18,994 bases of DNA, from contig JAGCTA010000185.1 in NCBI GenBank assembly GCA_017963875.1, positions 1 to 18,994 of the forward strand, in the 5' to 3' direction. Positions 15,721-18,994 of this stretch are shown here, one piece after another (position 1 is the stretch's first letter; each line of letters opens with the position of its first letter). This stretch comes from Victivallales bacterium (GTDB lineage: Bacteria; Verrucomicrobiota; Lentisphaeria; Oligosphaerales; Oligosphaeraceae). The translations under genes and the position numbers were made by a program. The notes under the pieces are model-generated. The model saw only the letters and a list, made by a program, of their open reading frames with translations, did not search any database and had not been told where the DNA came from.

Positions 15721-15902
15721 TAGATTGGACGAACGTGAATTTTACCTGTTTTTGAGAAAGTAACGCCTATTTCCTTCAAAAAGTGCTGAGCAGAACTTTT
15801 GGAGCGATTGATTTTACGCATGGAGCGTGTTACTTCCTCTGCTGTGAGGGAGTGGCTGGCATTTTTCTTTTTGGAGGTAACATCGTCTGTTGAAATTGCC
15901 AT
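15720..15902 (-). CDS. Small protein, probable antitoxin partner of the decayed toxin
   Basis: Sixty residues, rich in Lys and Ser at the N-terminus, with a compact C-terminal part reading SAQHFLKEIGVTFSKTGKIH. This matches the pattern of short proteins (ending in a FLxxxGI...TGKL.. motif) often encoded just before ART-like or other toxin genes. GGAGG lies 9 nt before the ATG. The stop overlaps the ATG of the toxin remnant (TAATG), the spacing expected of a translationally coupled antitoxin-toxin pair. Its partner is broken, so it may be a leftover antitoxin able to act against related toxins, or be drifting. The function is inferred from context; no characterised family is recognised. Confidence 0.6.
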   Translation of the reverse strand: MAISTDDVTSKKKNASHSLTAEEVTRSMRKINRSKSSAQHFLKEIGVTFSKTGKIHVRPI

Positions 15903-16124
15903 TTTGAATTTCCTCCATGGGTATTTATGCTTTGAATCTGTTAGAATTTTGTCAACTTACGATAATAAAACACGTTTTTGCCAAAAGGGGGACAAATCAA
16001 TGCAAAAATCTATTATGTTACCTTCGAGTTTAGGGCGAGTATTTCCAGATGTCGCCTACTGTTGTCCGTAGTTGTGAGAATAGTCAACACTGTTCTGCTA
16101 TTCGCTTGGAACTGAAAGCATTGG

Positions 16125-17525
16125 TTAAAAATCCAGAAACGGGTTGCGAAAAGTATTGAATCGGCAACGCGCGGTTATTGGCTCCGTTGCCGAGCCAAAA
16201 TCAAAGACAAAGACATCCCTGAAGGATGCCTCATAACTGGTTACATGAATTTCCAGCGTGTTTTCTGAAGTCCATGCAGCATCTGCGGCGACCAGCCTTG
16301 GAAGATGGTCCGCCAATTGAAGATGCTGATTGCAGACAGGATGCCCGAAACCTGCGCGAAGCGTCTCCAAACCGTGTTTTGAGCGGAATTCCATGACGCA
16401 TTCGTCGTCTTCGCAACGAAATGAGACGTGTGTGACGCCCGCAGTATTTTTGCCGTCGAAGCACCATTCAGCAGGTTCGTGACGCCGTGATATGTCACCG
16501 ATGGCAAGCGGCATTTCCAACGAATCAAGCATGGTCTGCAACTCCGCCTGCGCTGCTGGGTTTTCAGGTAGCGGGGTGTCCCAGAGGTTCGGCAGGATGT
16601 TATCCCACGCGATATCCAAAATCGACTGCATGTTTCCCATGCCAGCGGTTGTGATGAACACCATGTCTTCTTCGGGAAGGACGACCATGAACTGGCCGCT
16701 CGCTCCATCGCCTCTGAAGCCATGTCGGCTGCGCCAGAACTGGTAGCCATAGCCTGTCTTCCAGTCAGGTGCTTCATTCATGGAATTGTCGGCGTGCTTT
16801 GCCGTCGCCATATTCAGGTAATCAACGGGTACGATTTGCCTGCCGTTCCAGACACCGTTTTGAAGCATCAATTGACCGACTTTTGCCAAATCCTCAGTCT
16901 TGAGATAGAGTCCCCAACCGCCCATATTGACGCCTTTCGGACAGCATTCCCATGGGCCTGGGTTAATGTCCAACGGGATAAACAACCGAGGCAGGAGGTA
17001 TTCTCTGCAGTTCAGTCCTGTGACCTTGCGGACAACGGCAGCAAGCATGTAGGTACCTGCTGAATTATAGGCGAAATGAGTCCCAGGCTCCCATGTGAAT
17101 TGTGATGAAATGAATCCCCTTGCCCAGTTGCCGTCAGGGTCGGCAAGACATGCGGGGCGTGCGCAGGAGGCATGTCCGCTCCGCATGGTCAGAAGGTCTT
17201 CTAGTGTGACTTTGCGCATGCGCTCGTCAGTCACGCATGATTCATATTCAGGGAAATGCCCGATCAGAGTGTCTTTGACTGACAATTTGCCTTCTGCCTG
17301 TGCAAAACCGACCGCCAGTGATGTGAATGATTTGCTCAACGAGAAGAGGATGTGGTTCAGTTCGGGACGGTATGGTTTCCACCAGCCTTCCATGCATACA
17401 CTTCCATGACGCAGGAGCATGACGCTGTTGAGGCTGTCAAGTGATTTGAGTTCAGTGAGGAATTTGCATAGAACTGCCGATGGGATGCCGACGGATTCGG
17501 GAGTCGTTCGATTTAAGTTCGCCAT
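16125..17525 (-). CDS. Class-C beta-lactamase-like serine hydrolase
   Basis: A 466-residue protein from the ATG at 17525; the longer open frame upstream overlaps the EamA gene and lacks family sequence. The start MANLNRTTPESVGIPSAVL is typical of cytoplasmic beta-lactamase-related esterases. The SxxK motif is Ser62-Leu-Ser-Lys65 in FSLSKSFTS. The YxN position reads FAYNSAGTYML, and a GASGQF stretch stands in place of the KTG/HTG box. A roughly 110-residue beta-rich tail follows the catalytic domain. No signal peptide is present, so penicillin resistance is unlikely; esterase or peptidase-like activity on a small molecule is more plausible. It lies 31 bp behind the EamA permease gene in the same direction and is probably co-transcribed with it. 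Confidence 0.85.
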   Translation of the reverse strand: MANLNRTTPESVGIPSAVLCKFLTELKSLDSLNSVMLLRHGSVCMEGWWKPYRPELNHILFSLSKSFTSLAVGFAQAEGKLSVKDTLIGHFPEYESCVTDERMRKVTLEDLLTMRSGHASCARPACLADPDGNWARGFISSQFTWEPGTHFAYNSAGTYMLAAVVRKVTGLNCREYLLPRLFIPLDINPGPWECCPKGVNMGGWGLYLKTEDLAKVGQLMLQNGVWNGRQIVPVDYLNMATAKHADNSMNEAPDWKTGYGYQFWRSRHGFRGDGASGQFMVVLPEEDMVFITTAGMGNMQSILDIAWDNILPNLWDTPLPENPAAQAELQTMLDSLEMPLAIGDISRRHEPAEWCFDGKNTAGVTHVSFRCEDDECVMEFRSKHGLETLRAGFGHPVCNQHLQLADHLPRLVAADAAWTSENTLEIHVTSYEASFRDVFVFDFGSATEPITARCRFNTFRNPFLDF

Positions 17526-17556
17526 TTGCTTTTTCAGTTGTATGGATGGTTTGGAA

Positions 17557-18432
17557 TTAAAGAAAGAGTGCGCCGATGATGAGTGCCATGCCTGCAAGGG
17601 TGCCCCATGTGAGAGTTTCTCCAAAGGCGATGATGCCGACCAGCGTACCGACAACGGGTTCGATGGTAGCGGTAATGGCGGCTGTTGAAGGCGGCAGTAA
17701 CCGAAGCCCTGCAGTATAGGCGCAATATGGAATTATCGTTGAAACAAGCACAAGACTGGTGAGTGGCAGCCAGGGCGACGCCGTGCGGAGAATGGGCAGG
17801 GTGGTTTGCCAGTCCAATAAGAACAATGCTGCCGTTCCCGCAAAAATGAATGCCCAAAATGTGATGGCGATGCTGGAATAGCCACGCTGTTGTGCATATC
17901 TGCCGAAAATGCTGTAAAGGGCGTAGCAAAGTCCTGAACCGAGTCCTGTCAACAGCGAGGGAAGCGACAGTCCGCCGCCATCATTGTCCAAAACGCCCGA
18001 TACGAGTACACAACCAATGATGACAAGAACCAGTGCGATTGCTGTCGTTTTCTTGATTGATTCGCCAAAGCAGAAATGGGATAGAACAGTGACGAATATG
18101 GGGGAGGTATATAGCAGGATGACCGCGATTCCGATGCTAGTCCGTTGGATGGTGGCAAAATAGCAGATGTTGAAAAGCGTGACGCTAGCAAGGCCGCATC
18201 CTGCCATGCACCACAGGTCTCGAAGGCGTATCTTCATCGCCTTGGGATTGATTGCGGGCACAACTGTCAACAGTGCGAGTCCAGTGAAAGCGGCACGCAA
18301 TGCCGTGATATCGAATGCACCCAGACCCATGCCGCTGAGTGCCCTGACAGGCAGTCCGATAAGTCCCCAGCAGATGCCAGCGACCAGCACTAAAATCATG
18401 CCTTGGCGTTTTTTATTGAAATTGACTGTCAT
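17557..18432 (-). CDS. EamA/DMT-family permease
   Basis: A 291-residue integral membrane protein with about ten hydrophobic helices in two EamA repeats. The first runs from about residue 12 (ILVLVAGICWGLIGLPVRAL) to about 145, the second from about 155 to the end, with the family's conserved EPVVGTLVG and FGE segments in the second. Such proteins export amino acids, nucleobases or other small metabolites across the inner membrane; the substrate is unknown. AAGGA lies 5 nt before the ATG. A short perfect hairpin (CTGTTC-GGA-GAACAG, 18447-18461) sits in its leader. The next gene encodes a serine hydrolase, so the pair may modify and move one compound (inference). Confidence 0.9.
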   Translation of the reverse strand: MTVNFNKKRQGMILVLVAGICWGLIGLPVRALSGMGLGAFDITALRAAFTGLALLTVVPAINPKAMKIRLRDLWCMAGCGLASVTLFNICYFATIQRTSIGIAVILLYTSPIFVTVLSHFCFGESIKKTTAIALVLVIIGCVLVSGVLDNDGGGLSLPSLLTGLGSGLCYALYSIFGRYAQQRGYSSIAITFWAFIFAGTAALFLLDWQTTLPILRTASPWLPLTSLVLVSTIIPYCAYTAGLRLLPPSTAAITATIEPVVGTLVGIIAFGETLTWGTLAGMALIIGALFL

Positions 18433-18446
18433 ACAAGTCCTTCTGC

Positions 18447-18461
18447 CTGTTCGGAGAACAG
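18447..18461. promoter_or_regulatory. Short perfect hairpin in the EamA leader
   Basis: CTGTTC and GAACAG flank a GGA loop, just outside the ribosome binding site of the permease gene. It could be an operator or an RNA hairpin; the 88-bp gap holds nothing else obvious. Confidence 0.3.
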
Positions 18462-18520
18462 ACGTACACTGATTTGTGTCAGGCTGGAAAATGATATATC
18501 AATAGGGTGCGCATAGACTT

Positions 18521-18994
18521 TTATGTGACGGTCCAACCTTCTTGACAGACAAGTCGCTCAAACTCTTCTGGTGCCAAGCCATATACGTTGGAAACAACGA
18601 CTCCGTCAAGATTTGCCAATCCCATTTTCATGAGGTCGCTATGATGCATCATGGCAGAATCCCGCCATGGTTGTTCTCTTAACAATTGCGAAGCCCTAGA
18701 AATACTTTCATCACAATCTGTCTTCGGTGACCACTTGGAAGCCACGACGATGTATATTGCGTTTTGACGGATTTGTTGCACAGAGACATTGAAGTTTTCA
18801 ACCAGCATCAAAGCACTGTCATATACTTTACGCAAAGCATGAGCCAGTTTTCCAGTTTTAAATTCAACTAAAAAAACGCTGTCATTTTTACAAAACAAGG
18901 CATCAGCACTACAAGGTCTTCCATTATAGCCTTTTTCAGGCATTCTATACCATTTGTCTTTTAGAGCGTCCAAATCTACTGCAAGAATCTTCCC
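18521..18994 (-). CDS. PD-(D/E)XK nuclease-like protein, 5' end outside the window
   Basis: The frame is open to the right edge, so only the C-terminal 157 or so codons are visible. The segment SADALFCKNDSVFLVEFKTGK has the D...ExK arrangement of the PD-(D/E)XK core, with an aspartate, a beta strand and then Glu-Phe-Lys. A following strand (AIYIVVASKW) and amphipathic helices fit that fold. Similar short proteins that bind or cut nucleic acid occur in accessory regions, but no named family is recognised. It is separated from the EamA gene by 88 bp and read in the same direction. Involvement in defence is possible but cannot be shown from this fragment. Confidence 0.55.
   Translation of the reverse strand, partial: GKILAVDLDALKDKWYRMPEKGYNGRPCSADALFCKNDSVFLVEFKTGKLAHALRKVYDSALMLVENFNVSVQQIRQNAIYIVVASKWSPKTDCDESISRASQLLREQPWRDSAMMHHSDLMKMGLANLDGVVVSNVYGLAPEEFERLVCQEGWTVT

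Noticed and set aside
16000..16071. 23-codon + strand frame with a purine-rich site 8 nt upstream
   Set aside because: It is too short, has no recognisable sequence and lies alone between genes on the other strand; the 222-bp gap 15903-16124 shows nothing else firm.

Overview
The window looks like chromosomal DNA of a carbohydrate-degrading bacterium, possibly of the PVC superphylum (Lentisphaerota, Kiritimatiellae or Verrucomicrobiota). That placement is an inference. It rests on the mixture of glycosidase-like and sugar-acid enzymes, on a large exported protein flanked by carbohydrate-binding-like modules, and on low-complexity intergenic repeats. No rRNA, tRNA or CRISPR array was seen, and no marker gene fixes the taxon.

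Layout. (a) 1-3310, + strand: a GH28-type polygalacturonase-like protein cut by the left edge, a DHDPS/KDG-aldolase-family lyase and a short-chain dehydrogenase, joined by two 4-bp ATGA stop/start overlaps or near-overlaps. (b) 3311-3479: the broken 3' end of an IS4-type transposase on the - strand, which separates this operon from the next. (c) 3540-8238, + strand: a ROK-family repressor, a GpsA-like NAD-dependent dehydrogenase and a cytoplasmic GH2-like glycosidase. (d) 8288-9556, - strand: a LarA-family nickel-pincer racemase/epimerase with its active-site set intact. (e) 9707-14181, + strand: a TIM-barrel sugar isomerase/epimerase, an 869-residue exported protein and a metallo-beta-lactamase-fold hydrolase. 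(f) 14504-18432, - strand: an aldo/keto-reductase-like TIM-barrel protein, a small toxin-antitoxin-like pair whose toxin half is wrecked, a class-C-beta-lactamase-like serine hydrolase and an EamA permease. (g) 18521-18994, - strand: the C-terminal part of a PD-(D/E)XK-nuclease-like protein cut by the right edge.

How the genes may work together (inference). The exported protein and the glycosidases would deal with an oligosaccharide, probably one containing uronic acid given the GH28 member. The SDR, the GpsA-like dehydrogenase, the sugar isomerase and the LarA-type 2-epimerase would convert the released sugar or sugar acid. A lactonase-like MBL protein and the aldolase-family lyase would take the acid to central metabolism, with the ROK protein as a local sensor. 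No dedicated sugar importer and no larB/larC/larE cofactor genes are in view.

The most unusual items are the LarA-family enzyme inside a glycan locus, the decayed ART-like toxin behind an intact antitoxin-like gene, the IS4-type transposase scar with a full Y-R-E-K signature, a 9-bp-period repeat that folds back on itself (13274-13356), a CTAG-rich stem-loop between convergent genes (8243-8298), and a run of 10 C residues upstream of the gene ending at 14504.
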